From: Chaetoderma sp. LZ-2023a
Taxonomy: Eukaryota > Mollusca > Caudofoveata > Chaetodermatida > Chaetodermatidae
DNA length: 64,000 bases
NCBI GenBank assembly: GCA_034401795.1
Contig: CM067370.1
Coordinates: 50,441,914 to 50,505,913 of the forward strand
Reading direction: 5' to 3'
In this document: in pieces, positions 55,488 through 64,000 of the stretch
How positions within the stretch are numbered: the stretch's first letter is position 1
Layout of the letters: every line of letters begins with the position of its first letter
Translations under genes and position numbers: made by a program
Notes under the pieces: generated by a model
What the model saw: the letters and a program-made list of their open reading frames with translations, nothing else
Told to the model about the DNA's origin: nothing
Databases searched by the model: none

Positions 55488-55885
55488 GCCATTTAATGGT
55501 CATGCTGGCAAAAAATGGCGCCTGCAGTGGTGGTGAAGAATGGTGATTTTCAAGCCATGAAAATCCTTTTTTTTAATTTCTCAATGGAATACTTGGGTCC
55601 ATTTAAAAAATAATTTGCTTTTGACCTAACGATTGTCATTCAATAGGCAAAATTTTGCATTTTGACCAATGTCAACCGCTAACGGTTAGGCGGATCTTAA
55701 CACTTTACAGGTCATGCTGACTGCAACCAACGACTGCAGTGCACTTGGGCATTGCCAAGTTGAAGTTCAAATCATTTTAGAAAATTTATACACTTCAATG
55801 ACTGGCACAGTAACCAAGCCAGCCACTGTATGTAGTGGTAAATTAAAAGAAATAGTATTCTCTTGTCCTGTAAATTAACATTGAT
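55488..55885. mobile_element. Degenerate MITE A copies (two)
   Basis: CATTTAATGGTCATGCTGGC (55490) and CTTTACAGGTCATGCTGACT (55702) both match the A-family left end, each followed by the CTGCAGTG block. The second retains AATGACTGGCACAGTAACCA and TGTAGTGGTAAATT as a decayed core. Confidence 0.55.
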
Positions 55886-56857
55886 TAATGAAAACTCTTG
55901 CTTTCCGTGACCTATCCTGACTCTTAATAAACTTGCAGAAAATGGGAATTGTTTAGTAACAATGCTAATACCAGGTGAGGTTACCATTATATGATAGCAT
56001 TAAATCGTTTAGCAAATTAACCAAGCTGCTGGAACATTGGGAGAGGAAACATGGGCTGGAAAATATTTGATTTTTAATATGGCTAATTAATGACTGTCAA
56101 TTGTTTTCTAACTAAGCACATGAAACAGAAAAGCTGTAAGATTTATAGAGATTTTACTCTGTATATCTTTACTGCTCTTTGACTTCTCGTTTCCGAAGTA
56201 AGACAAAGTACATGTATTGTGAATAGTACATGTACAGGAATATATATGTATATATATCTCCTCTGTATACATGTATGTCCTGCTGTTATTTGATTGTAGT
56301 TGCGATGTCTCATATATTATTCAGTATCTCTCTCACGAGCTGTTATTCAGTGCACAAGTGATGAATTTGAGCTGAAAGACGACATTCTTTGCACATCAAT
56401 ATTCTTGTGTTTTGATGAAATATATAATATTTTGATGGCTAATTAATTTGTCTCTGTAATAAACCTGTTATACAATTGTCGTACGGGATGTACAGCCTTG
56501 TAGGAGATGTGCAGTATGACATGTGCAAACACTATATTTCCCTCGGATCGCTTGGGGAAATAGAAATGGTGTTTCTCGAGTGAATACAACATTTGTGCAC
56601 GTAATACATGCTCTGTTATATTACTCTAAAACGCATGTGTAATGTTGACCATTTGCCTATCTTTACGGCTTAGTCAGGCCAGTAGTGCTTGCACTGCAGG
56701 TACGGTAAGCATTTAGGCTTTAGGCTGACATGACCTAAGCAGCTAGAATGTTTACAGCCTTTTGTTGAGTGCACATCAGGCATCTAAAACAATCTGTTTA
56801 CAATCCAATGTAACCATAGCAACAGAACATTGAAGCAGCCTTAAATATGAGACTTAA
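55886..56857. other. Unassigned AT-rich stretch
   Basis: No gene or repeat recognised beyond TACATG-rich and TATATA patches near 56220-56275. Confidence 0.3.
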
Positions 56858-57822
56858 TCATTACCACTCTGATGTCAACATTCTATCTTTTACTGTCAAT
56901 AACCAAGAAACTTGGGTACATTTTTCAACAATTGGGGGACGATGTTGCAGGCAACAAATTTCAAAAATGAATACCAGTTCATTTTTTAACGTGCCAAAAA
57001 ATTGGCGAGGTATTACAAATATGTGATGGCACCCGGTGGTTGGGCGGACAGGTGGCAGAGTGGTTTCCAGATGATAACTCTGCTACCGTTTATCAAATCG
57101 CTTTTAACCTTCATAGCGTGGTTGGACTAGGTCTGAAGAAGATCGAAATTGACGATGATGCAAATTCCAACATGGCCACCAGACACCGGTAGACATTTTG
57201 AAAATTTGTTTTCGCATGATAATTGTTACTGTTTATCGGATCGCTTTGAAACTTCATATGGTGGTTGGACTAGGTCTGTGGAAGAAACCTCGAAAGTGAC
57301 GATGATGATCCAAGATGGCTGCTGGCGGCCATATTGAAAATCCTGTATCGCTTTAAAACTTTATATGGTGGTTGGACTAGGTCTGGAGAAGAAACTCATT
57401 GAAATCAATGGTAATCCAAAATCCAAGATGGCTGCTAGCCACTGGCAGCCATCTTGAAAATTGATTTCCGAATGATAACTCCATTTCTGTTTAGTGGATC
57501 GCATCGTAACTTAATAGCATGACTAGACTAGGTCTGAGGAAAAAACTGATTAAATTTGCGGTTGATTGGAAATCCTATATGGCTGCCAGCCACCGGCCAG
57601 CCATCTTGAAAATTGATTTCCAGACGATAACTCCATGACTTCTTAGCGGATCGCATTGAAACTTCATAGGATGACTGGTCTGCGTCTGAGGGAGAAATTG
57701 CTGTTTTCTGATAGCTCTCATTCATTGATTTGTCATCATGGCGTGGTATTATGCAACATTTGCGGAACTCTTGTGTTAATTTAATTAGAAAATTAAAAAA
57801 TTGTACATCAACGTGATACGGG
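56858..57822. mobile_element. MITE B2: TTAA-flanked element carrying an internal tandem array
   Basis: TTAA at 56854-56857 and 57823-57826 flank it. Left end TCATTACCACTCTGATGTCA and right end ACATCAACGTGATACGGG are inverted copies and match the ends of B1 at 59490/59688. Inside the left end lies the B palindrome (TTTTTCAACAATT ... GGACGATGTTGC), partly decayed, then an array at about 57073-57690. At 965 bp it is five times longer than B1. TTAA with a CCC-type TIR points to piggyBac relatives. Confidence 0.65.
57073..57690. repeat. Imperfect tandem array inside MITE B2, 5 units
   Basis: GGTTGGACTAGGTCTG or a variant recurs at about 57121, 57264, 57371, 57519 and 57671, so units are 107-152 bp. 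Each unit has GATAACTNC, a TTATCGGATCGC-like block, the anchor, GAAATTGA, and an AAGATGGCTGC/GCCATCTTGAAAAT pair forming a small inverted repeat. Confidence 0.8.
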
Positions 57823-58626
57823 TTAAATAGAACTGTAAATCTATGTGTGTAATTTGACACATTATTTTCTTGCAGAATTTTTGTTTAATTAAATTTCTGT
57901 TTTCGTTTAGCATTATCTGTGTACAGAAGCATATTAATTACTTTGCGATATTGATCTATTTATCCTTGGACAAAATGGTTAACCATTTTATTGAGCATTG
58001 TTGTTTGCGAGATGTATGCTAATCTTAAAATTACACTGCAGATTATTTTGAAATGGGGTTGACTGAAAGCTGTTGCAGCCTTGTGTGTAGCAACAACTTT
58101 CTGTCTAATTCAGTAATTCTTTTAAAATAATGGATAGTTTACATCTACTTATTGGGTAATTACATGTAGAATGAAAAGGATTATTTACTTCAATAATATA
58201 ACACGTTCTGGACTAGTGCTATAGTGGTACCTGTATGGATCAATCTTTTGGTCATGTCTCTTTTAAGAAGAGGTTATGGTTTATTTTGATTGTTTACTGA
58301 AAGGTATTGACCAATGAAATTGCGATCAAGCTATGCTGAAAAGAGAACAGAAGATTAAATGAAGAGATGTGATCTCTACATGAAGATGATTATAGAGGTA
58401 ATGTAACTCTATTAAATATGAATTAGATTTTCTGCCATTTACAGCATACAGGTAAGATGTACACTTCTGTAGTTTGGGAATACATACATGCATATATGGT
58501 AGTTATATTATAGTTTTATCAATATCACTGTAATGACCTTTTGGAGTTAATTGTTTAAATGTCCTAGAGTAAGAGCATTCTGTGAAAGTTTCACATATCG
58601 ATAGGTCTTAGAATGCAATATTTTAA
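57823..58626. other. Unassigned stretch with one C hairpin
   Basis: 58035-58140 holds a decayed C palindrome (ATTTTGAAATGGGGTTGACT ... GCTGTTGCAGCC ... TTTTAAAATAATGG). The rest shows nothing recognisable. Confidence 0.4.
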
Positions 58627-58857
58627 CCCTTTAATGGTCAAATTTGGTCAAGAAAATCAAAATATTTATTTATTGAGTTTCCATTTGCTGGCCAAAAGAA
58701 GACTATTTTTGAAAATTTATCACTGGAATGACTGGCTCGGTTGTCAAGCCAGTCATTCCAGTGATAAATTTTCAAAAATAATCTCATCTTGGACTGCAAA
58801 TGGACATTGCTCAAGACCAGTGCGACGTCTGTTGTTGGCGGCTTGACCATTAAAGGG
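58627..58857. mobile_element. MITE A, well preserved
   Basis: TTAA at 58623-58626, left TIR CCCTTTAATGGTCAAATTTG, right TIR GACCATTAAAGGG, then ATAA (a decayed TTAA). The centre CACTGGAATGACTGGCTCGG near 58723 pairs with CAAGCCAGTCATTCCAGTGA; arms continue as TTTTTGAAAATTTAT. Total 231 bp, nearly all of it foldable. No ORF. A piggyBac-type non-autonomous element. Confidence 0.85.
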
Positions 58858-59290
58858 ATAAAACATTGTTGATGAATATCACAGGTGTACTGTAGATGTC
58901 ATTAGTACATGTAGGCTTTAATAGTGATATGATGGAATTGTAATGTTTGTCATATATTTATAGATTGCATGTACTGTAGAAGTCTAATTAATACACGTTA
59001 TCAGTAATATATTAAAGTAATTTTAAGTGTTTTGTAAGGCCTGAGTCTACATGTATATCCATATTCATTGCGGAATATGATGGATAGTGCATGAACTATC
59101 TGAGCGAGCTGGTCCAAGGCAGTTCACTGACACATTCTCTGAATGGACTGAGCTTATAGCTTTGCAGTCTAGTAGGAAACTAACACAAATTTCAACCTAC
59201 TACTGTACCCGCGCGCGCACGCATGCATGCATGCCTGCGCAGGCACACACAATGTTGTCTGTTTAGAATCTTTTGACACGTTCTTATTAA
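58858..59290. other. Unassigned; alternating purine-pyrimidine run at 59212-59252
   Basis: CCCGCGCGCGCACGCATGCA continues as TGCATGCCTGCGCAGGCACACAC, an alternating stretch with Z-DNA potential. Nothing coding. Confidence 0.5.
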
Positions 59291-59696
59291 TCCTTTAATA
59301 GTCAAGCTGGCCATAAGTCTTCTCTGCAGTGGTCTTGAGAGACAACTAAATAGAAATTTTATCACTGAAATAACTGGCTTGAGATAACCATGCCAGTCAT
59401 TCTAGGGATAAATTTTCAGAAAGTCTCATGGCTTGCAAATGACGCTCCCTTGGCATAATTTAAATTCTCTTGAAAATCGGGACCATTAACCCGTACCACT
59501 GATATTAATATTCTAACTTTTACCGTCTCAATAGCAAAGAAACTGGTGTACATTTTTCAACAATTTTGTTGGACGATGTTGCTGTCATAGACAGCAACAT
59601 CGTCCACCAAATTTGTTGAAAAATGTATACCAGCTCATCTTTTAGTTTAATTTGAAAATTAAAAATTTTGACATCAGAGTGGTAAGGGTTAAAGTG
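59291..59696. mobile_element. MITE A copy interrupted by MITE B1
   Basis: Left end TCCTTTAATAGTCAAGCTGG after TTAA (59287-59290). Core AATAACTGGCTTGAGATAAC with CATGCCAGTCATTC. The right TIR GACCATTAA is broken exactly at its internal TTAA (59486-59489) by MITE B1 and resumes after 59692 as AGTGATAA, the expected remainder in decayed form. Confidence 0.7.
59490..59688. mobile_element. MITE B1, nested in MITE A
   Basis: TTAA at 59486-59489 and 59689-59692. TIRs CCCGTACCACTGATATTAAT and ATCAGAGTGGTAAGGG. The centre is a strong palindrome: ACATTTTTCAACAATTTTGT ... GACGATGTTGCTGTC/GACAGCAACATCGTC ... TTTGTTGAAAAATGT. 199 bp, no ORF. piggyBac-type target site. Confidence 0.85.
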
Positions 59697-59852
59697 ATAA
59701 GAGACAGTATCTTGTTTAAATATCACAGAAATATGTACTTTGTATATATGGAAAAGTAGACCAAGCCTATTACTTATAGATTCTTGACAATCACGGTCTA
59801 ACAAGGCCCTTTCAGTTCTACCATACATGAATCTACTGTGTATTCTATACCA

Positions 59853-59872
59853 GTGTGTGTGTGTGTGTGTGT
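59853..59872. repeat. (GT)n microsatellite
   Basis: Ten perfect GT units. Confidence 0.9.
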
Positions 59873-60124
59873 AAATACATAATAATAGACAATTTTGTTG
59901 AAATTCTATTTACATTGAACTAACATTTCATGCATTCGCATACAGATGTTATTATATAGAAGACAGCAAGCCAGCTTACATGTACTTGTAGATTAATGTA
60001 CATTATACGCACAAGCATGTAGATGCTAGGTCAATTCCTCTTGAATCCTTTGAGAACAGTTTCATTGAAATTTGGTCGGATAATGCAATGATATGGTTTA
60101 GTCAAATTATTTCCAATATATTAA

Positions 60125-60360
60125 GCCTTTATTGTCCTACTGGACAAAAACAGCCTCTATGATGGTCTTGCGGAATTCCATTGCATGCCACATTAAAGGA
60201 CTATTTTTGAAAATTTACTATCTGCATTTGTAAATGCCTGGATTTATAACTAAGCCAGGTATTCTTGTAAATTAAAAAAAAATTTCTTTTCTTGGCATTG
60301 ACATGGACATTCAATAAACAAACCGTTTGTGTTTTGTTACCAAATTTGACGATTAATCTG
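60125..60360. mobile_element. MITE A, degenerate copy
   Basis: After TTAA (60121-60124): GCCTTTATTGTCCTACTGGA, then GCCTCTATGATGGTCT, TATTTTTGAAAATTTACTAT and a decayed centre GGATTTATAACTAAGCC. The right end CCAAATTTGACGATTAATCT approximates the TIR. Confidence 0.65.
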
Positions 60361-60394
60361 TTTTGGTGTCCCTTTTCCATCCTGGACTGCAGAT

Positions 60395-60690
60395 GGACTC
60401 CTTAGGAATCCTTTTTCAGTCCCGCATTCCAATTATGCAAATGAGGACTGAAAAGATAACTCGGCTCCTTTCTCCAGAAGACTTTTTGGTCATCCCTTTT
60501 TTGGAGAGCCAATTACAGTCCTCATTTGCATAATTGGAATGGGAACTGAAAAGGGACTGCCTATGGCAGTTGCAATATTAAATTGAGGACCAAAAGGGAC
60601 TCCTTAAGAAGTCCCTTTTAAGTCTGGGACTGAAAAGGGACTCTTTTTGGACTCCTTGGTACTGAAAAAGGACTTAAGAAGGGCTGACTT
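60395..60690. repeat. Hairpin with recurrent AAAGGGACT/AGTCCCTTTT motif
   Basis: CATTCCAATTATGCAAATGA (60415-60434) is inverted as TCATTTGCATAATTGGAATG (60512-60531), with flanking CAGTC. AAAGGGACT, AAAAGGACT or the complement recurs about eight times at 60370-60690, several as small nested inverted repeats (CTCCTTAAGAAGTCCCTTTT). Both main arms hold the octamer ATGCAAAT. No ORF. Not similar to families A-D. Confidence 0.75.
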
Positions 60691-61031
60691 TTGGTAGGGA
60701 CTGTCTTGAAATGGCGATGTTAAAATTCAATATTTAAAGCATTAATTGTTACACTATAAATCTGCCAGTCATAGAAAAGTTTGAAGAATTTTAATTCTCT
60801 GATGTGTGCTTGTTTCGCTATATTGCTTTGTTAACAATGGATACATTGCATTTTTGAGGATCACGGAATTTGACAAAAATTCAGAATTTTATAATAAAGT
60901 TGAGATATTTCGCCTGGATTAACACATACAATTACATGTTATTGACTGTAAGTTGATACTTATGTGTAGGTTAGCGTCTCCCTTTGGTGTACCTTACATT
61001 AGTTCAACATTCCAATCTGACAAGGCATTAA
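60691..61031. other. Unassigned AT-rich spacer
   Basis: Nothing recognised. Confidence 0.3.
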
Positions 61032-61260
61032 CCCTTTAATGGTCATATCGGCCAAAATCAGCCTCTGCTATGGTCTTCTGAATGTCCATTTACAGGCCGA
61101 GAGAATACAATTTTTGAAAATTTACCACTGGAATGACTGGCTCGATAAACGAGCCGGTCATTCCAGCGATAAATTTTCAAAAATTTTATTTTCAGCCTGT
61201 AAATGGACATTCAATAAGAAAATATTAAAATTTTCTTTACCAAATTGAAGCATTAAAGGG
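61032..61260. mobile_element. MITE A, well preserved
   Basis: TTAA at 61028-61031 and 61261-61264, TIRs CCCTTTAATGGTCATATCGG and GCATTAAAGGG. Perfect core CTGGAATGACTGGCTCGATA/AACGAGCCGGTCATTCCAG, with arms TTTTTGAAAATTTACCA. 229 bp. The intact target duplication makes it one of the three clearest copies. Confidence 0.9.
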
Positions 61261-61857
61261 TTAATATAAGTATATGTACAAGTTACATAAAAGTGCAAGA
61301 TGTACAATGAATTTTGTCAAGAGATATTTTGAGTTTGGGAATGCTTGTCAACATTTGTGACAGTTACAATCAAATTACTCTGTAAAATATTCTGTGTCAG
61401 AAACCGACATCGTTAAAGCTCACCGGCAGAGTAAGACTGTCTTGTGGCCTAGGTGCACAGGTGGAAGCATTTGTGGGCTATTCTGATGCGCTTTAGTCAG
61501 TTGTGGATTCGACTTCCTTTCAATACCAAAATACTGTAATGCCAAGACTAGTTGTATATATAGTCAAATTTAGTAAGTCCATAATGAAGGTCGAAAGGTC
61601 TGGCGCGGAACTGTAGGTCTCTAGTGAATTTACAAAAAACATTATTCTGAGAAATATTTTGAAACTAATTTGACTGGAGTTGTTACTGCCTATGGCAAAT
61701 TAGTATCAAAATTTTCAACAACTTACCCACATCTATCTAACCATGCAGTTATCTTGAAATTGTGATTCTGAGAATTCAGTGTCTAAAGTGTTAAAATTGG
61801 TTCAAACACACGCAGAAAGGGGGTGGAGCTTAGCTAGAAATGTATACATTTATTTAA
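61261..61857. repeat. Unassigned spacer with a D-type element at 61640-61845
   Basis: 61660-61725 holds ATTTTGAAACTAATTTGACT ... TTACTGCCTATGG ... AATTTTCAACAACTTA, the C hairpin. The D-type right side follows: GATTCTGAGAATTCAGTG and GGGTGGAGCTTAGCTAG (61822-61838). 61265-61639 shows nothing recognisable. Confidence 0.55.
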
Positions 61858-62223
61858 TGCTTTTAATGCTCAATTTGTTTAAGAAAATTTAAATTTTCTC
61901 ATAGAAAATGGCCGTTTGCAGACAAAGAGCACCCATTCAAATTAGTTTCAAAATATTCAACAACTTACCTGTATAGTTTTCTGGAAGTTGAGATTCAGAG
62001 TGTGCATGAATCAGTTGTGGGTGGAGCTTAGCTAGTGAACGGCGGGGAATAGCTAAAATTAATTAATGGGTGAAAGTTTACCAGTGGAATGACTGGCTCG
62101 GTTTCCGAGCCAGGCAGTCTTTACAGTTGTAAATTTTCAAAAATAGTTTTCTCTTGGTCTGCAAATGGACATTTCCCAAGGCCGCTGTAGAAGCCGCTTT
62201 TGGCCGGCTTAAGTGGTAAAGGA
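61858..62223. mobile_element. MITE A with a D-type fragment inserted
   Basis: TTAA at 61854-61857 and 62224-62227. The left arm TGCTTTTAATGCTCAATTTG, AAATGGCCGTTTGCAGACAA is followed at about 61937 by D sequence (AATTAGTTTCAAAATATTCA, GTATAGTTTTCTGG, GGGTGGAGCTTAGCTAG) and resumes near 62065 with AAAGTTTACCAGTGGAATGA. The core CTCGGTTTCCGAGCC and right arm GGTCTGCAAATGGACATT are well kept. Length without the insert is about 240 bp. Confidence 0.75.
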
Positions 62224-62339
62224 TTAAGAAACTCATGCAATGGTGACAGCAATGATGCAAAGCAATAACCAGCATCAACACCATCAATATATTACAAATT
62301 TCTTGTTCAAATTTACAATATAAGCCATATACATGCAGT

Positions 62340-62730
62340 ATTAGCTGTCTATTAACATTCAATTCATGAATCCAGTTTCTTAGTCAATCATATGACATCA
62401 TAATCTACATCAGATGTAGGCTGACTTCATAATCAATTACATCAATCATGAATGGCTCGATCTACATGTAGTCTGTCTTAAACGCTTAATAGTCCATCAG
62501 GTTGTACGAATTGTAAGTCTACTATTTAATAAACATACTATACAATACACACAGGTAAGTTGTTGAATATTTTGAAACTAATTTGGCTTGGTGCTGTTGC
62601 TGCCTTAGGCAGCACCAGCACCCATCAAATTGGTTTTAAAATATTCAACAACTTACTTGAGTGCTGGCCTATAGTTTTCTGAAAATTGGGAGTCAGAGAG
62701 TGCAGGGATCAATCGATCCCAACACAAGCA
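62340..62730 (+). mobile_element. D-type element with strong C hairpin
   Basis: Colinear (inverted) with 50455-50910. The centre GTAAGTTGTTGAATATTTTG (62564-62583) ... GCTGTTGCTGCCTTAGGCAGC ... CAAAATATTCAACAACTTAC (about 62636-62655) is a palindrome of about 92 bp with few mismatches. Left side: ATCATATGACATCATAATCT, GTCTTAAACGCTTAATAG. Right side: ATAGTTTTCTGAAAATTGGG, GGATCAATCGATCC. No ORF. Confidence 0.8.
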
Positions 62731-63120
62731 AACTGGATTCATCCATTTCTTTGTATACTCAATCAATCTCTATCCACTCACATACATGTACGCGCATGCA
62801 CACTCTTATATACACGCACATAGGCTGACATGTGCATTCACAAGATATGCACATGGATGAGCATGCATGCACATGTATAAATTACATCTAGTGTTCAACA
62901 TCTATGCATGAATAATGAACATGTTTAATTAGTTATGAAGTTCCCATCTTAATTTATACAAGTCTAAAGTCGATGATACAGAATCCCTGAAATGTGCAAT
63001 GTATGCATGTATATTGATTGACTAAAAGCATTGCCAGTTCTTGTAATATATAGTTCATTATATTTAAACAAATATTCATTGCCAGTAATCTCATTGAAAT
63101 ATATAAGGAAGATACATTAA
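62731..63120. other. Unassigned; ATGCAC/TGTGCA-rich spacer
   Basis: 62780-62880 is rich in alternating GCATGCACA-type sequence. Nothing coding. Confidence 0.35.
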
Positions 63121-63348
63121 CCCGTAGCACTCAAGCCAGCCAAAAAACGTCGTCTGCAGTGGTCTTGAGAAATGTCCATTTACAGACCAAGAGAAGACTA
63201 TTTTTGAAAATTTACCACTGGAATGACTGGCTCGATAAACAAACCAGTCATTCCAGTGGTAAATTTTCAAAGATTGTCTTCTTGGTCTGCAAATGGACAT
63301 TTTCTGTGAGAAAATTGAAATTACATGTGTCTTGAAAAAATTCACGGT
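63121..63348. mobile_element. MITE A, B-like ends
   Basis: After TTAA (63117-63120) it begins CCCGTAGCACTCAAGCCAGC, closer to the B-family end than to the A-family TIR, yet the body is the A hairpin: TACAGACCAAGAGAAGACTA, TTACCACTGGAATGACTGGC, with a near-perfect second arm. The right end is decayed (TTCACGG) before TTTAACCC. It shares the TTAA at 63349-63352 with the next copy. Confidence 0.75.
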
Positions 63349-63352
63349 TTAA

Positions 63353-63582
63353 CCCTTTAATGGTCATACTGGTCAAAATCGGCCTCCGCTATGGGCTTAT
63401 AGAATGTCCATTTACAGGCCAAGAGAATAACATTTTTGAAAATTTACCACTGGAATGACTGGCTCGATAACCGAGCCAGTCATTATGGTGATAAATTTTC
63501 AAAGATTATTTTCTTGACCTGTAAATGGACATTCAATAGGAAAATAATAAAATTTTCTTGACCAAATTTGACCATTAAAGGG
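63353..63582. mobile_element. MITE A, well preserved
   Basis: TTAA at 63349-63352 and 63583-63586, TIRs CCCTTTAATGGTCATACTGG and TTGACCATTAAAGGG, core CTGGCTCGATAACCGAGCCA. 230 bp. Directly follows another A copy with a single shared TTAA. Confidence 0.9.
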
Positions 63583-63724
63583 TTAATAATTGTATGCGTA
63601 TCACTTTATAACTAAAATTGACACTCAAACGTGGATTACAGAACTGCGTGACTCACCCATACCGTATCCTTTAATTCTTACATAACAGATATACACGTGT
63701 ACATGTATGACAAAATCGTTTTGT

Positions 63725-63850
63725 TGTAAGTCTAATATTCTATTAAATATTTTGAGGCTACTTTGACTGAGAGCTGTTAACGTTGCTGATTTAGGTAGCA
63801 ATAAGTTCCAGTTAAATTACTTTGAAAATATTCAGCAGCTGTCATGCATT
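63725..63850. repeat. C hairpin, degenerate
   Basis: TTAAATATTTTGAGGCTACT and AAATTACTTTGAAAATATTC form the arms; GCTGTTAACGTTGCTGATTTAGG the loop. Confidence 0.6.
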
Positions 63851-63898
63851 TTTGTCCTGAATTGACAAATGGAATTTCAAAGGTTAAAGCGTTACTTA

Positions 63899-64000
63899 TC
63901 GCTCATTAATCTGTTGAAAATTTGAAATTAATTTGATTAGGAGATGTTGCAGTCATTCCAGTGGTAAATTTCCGAAAATACTCTTCTCTTCGTCTGCAAA
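63899..64000. repeat. C half-hairpin fused to MITE A half, cut by window end
   Basis: TGTTGAAAATTTGAAATTAA and GATTAGGAGATGTTGCAG (C left arm) pass without a gap at about 63948 into GTCATTCCAGTGGTAAATTT and CTTCGTCTGCAAA (A right arm). Confidence 0.6.

Noticed and set aside
58613-63345. Repeated short ORFs reading LFLKIYHWNDWL on both strands
   Set aside because: They all derive from the MITE A hairpin arms, not from a protein family.

Overview
This window looks like transposon-dense nuclear DNA from an animal, most likely a marine invertebrate. The evidence is the set of elements: several CR1/L2-like and I-like LINEs with metazoan-type domains, Ty3/gypsy-type LTR elements, TTAA-flanked hairpin MITEs, tandem arrays with a GGCCATCTTGG motif, and many long microsatellites. 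I cannot fix the phylum from sequence alone. No intact host protein-coding gene, rRNA gene or functional tRNA gene could be supported. The window is probably intergenic or a very long intron.

Layout. 1-3506: an LTR of about 3.5 kb, cut by the window edge. About 4.25-9.64 kb: an I-like LINE (endonuclease, RT, RNase H) on +, with an ORF1-like block inverted in front of it. 9.65-10.4 kb: a retroviral-type gag/protease fossil on -, joined to a CR1/L2-like RT fragment on + (10.4-11.9 kb). 12.2-14.1 kb: five old hairpin MITEs. 14.2-19.7 kb: mostly unassigned, with one GC-richer patch near 16.1 kb holding a small possible ORF behind a TATA motif. 19.74-31.85 kb: a large Ty3/gypsy fossil on - with LTRs of about 3 kb. 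The right LTR adjoins an unusually long tRNA-like primer site. The left LTR carries an open 312-codon ORF for a two-finger C2H2 protein. 31.85-32.68 kb: a LINE endonuclease-linker fragment with an open frame. 32.68-36.84 kb: a second, different Ty3/gypsy fossil on -. 36.84-37.37 kb: a TIR element. 37.7-48.85 kb: a graveyard of LINE fragments on both strands with a fourth copy of the large LTR at 40.0-41.07 kb. 48.9-52.4 kb: an inverted-repeat region with a recurrent CCGGCTACA motif, a near-perfect hairpin and D-type repeats. 52.6-54.2 kb: a tandem array of about 610-bp units. 54.2-64 kb: AT-rich DNA studded with hairpin MITEs of at least three families (A and B with TTAA target sites, C/D with a different palindrome), some nested in one another.

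The most interesting points are: (1) the LTR family in copies 1, 3 and 4 has a promoter laid out like a heat-shock gene, with three to five alternating GAA/TTC heat-shock units, CCAAT, a CRE-like site and TATA; (2) the left LTR of the gypsy element has exchanged its middle for a C2H2-finger ORF placed behind its own TATA box; (3) the primer-binding region mimics a tRNA 3' half out to the anticodon loop; (4) MITE families nest at TTAA, and one about 965-bp member encloses a tandem array. Identities given as approximate are by eye, and element borders are good to a few bases only where terminal motifs are named.
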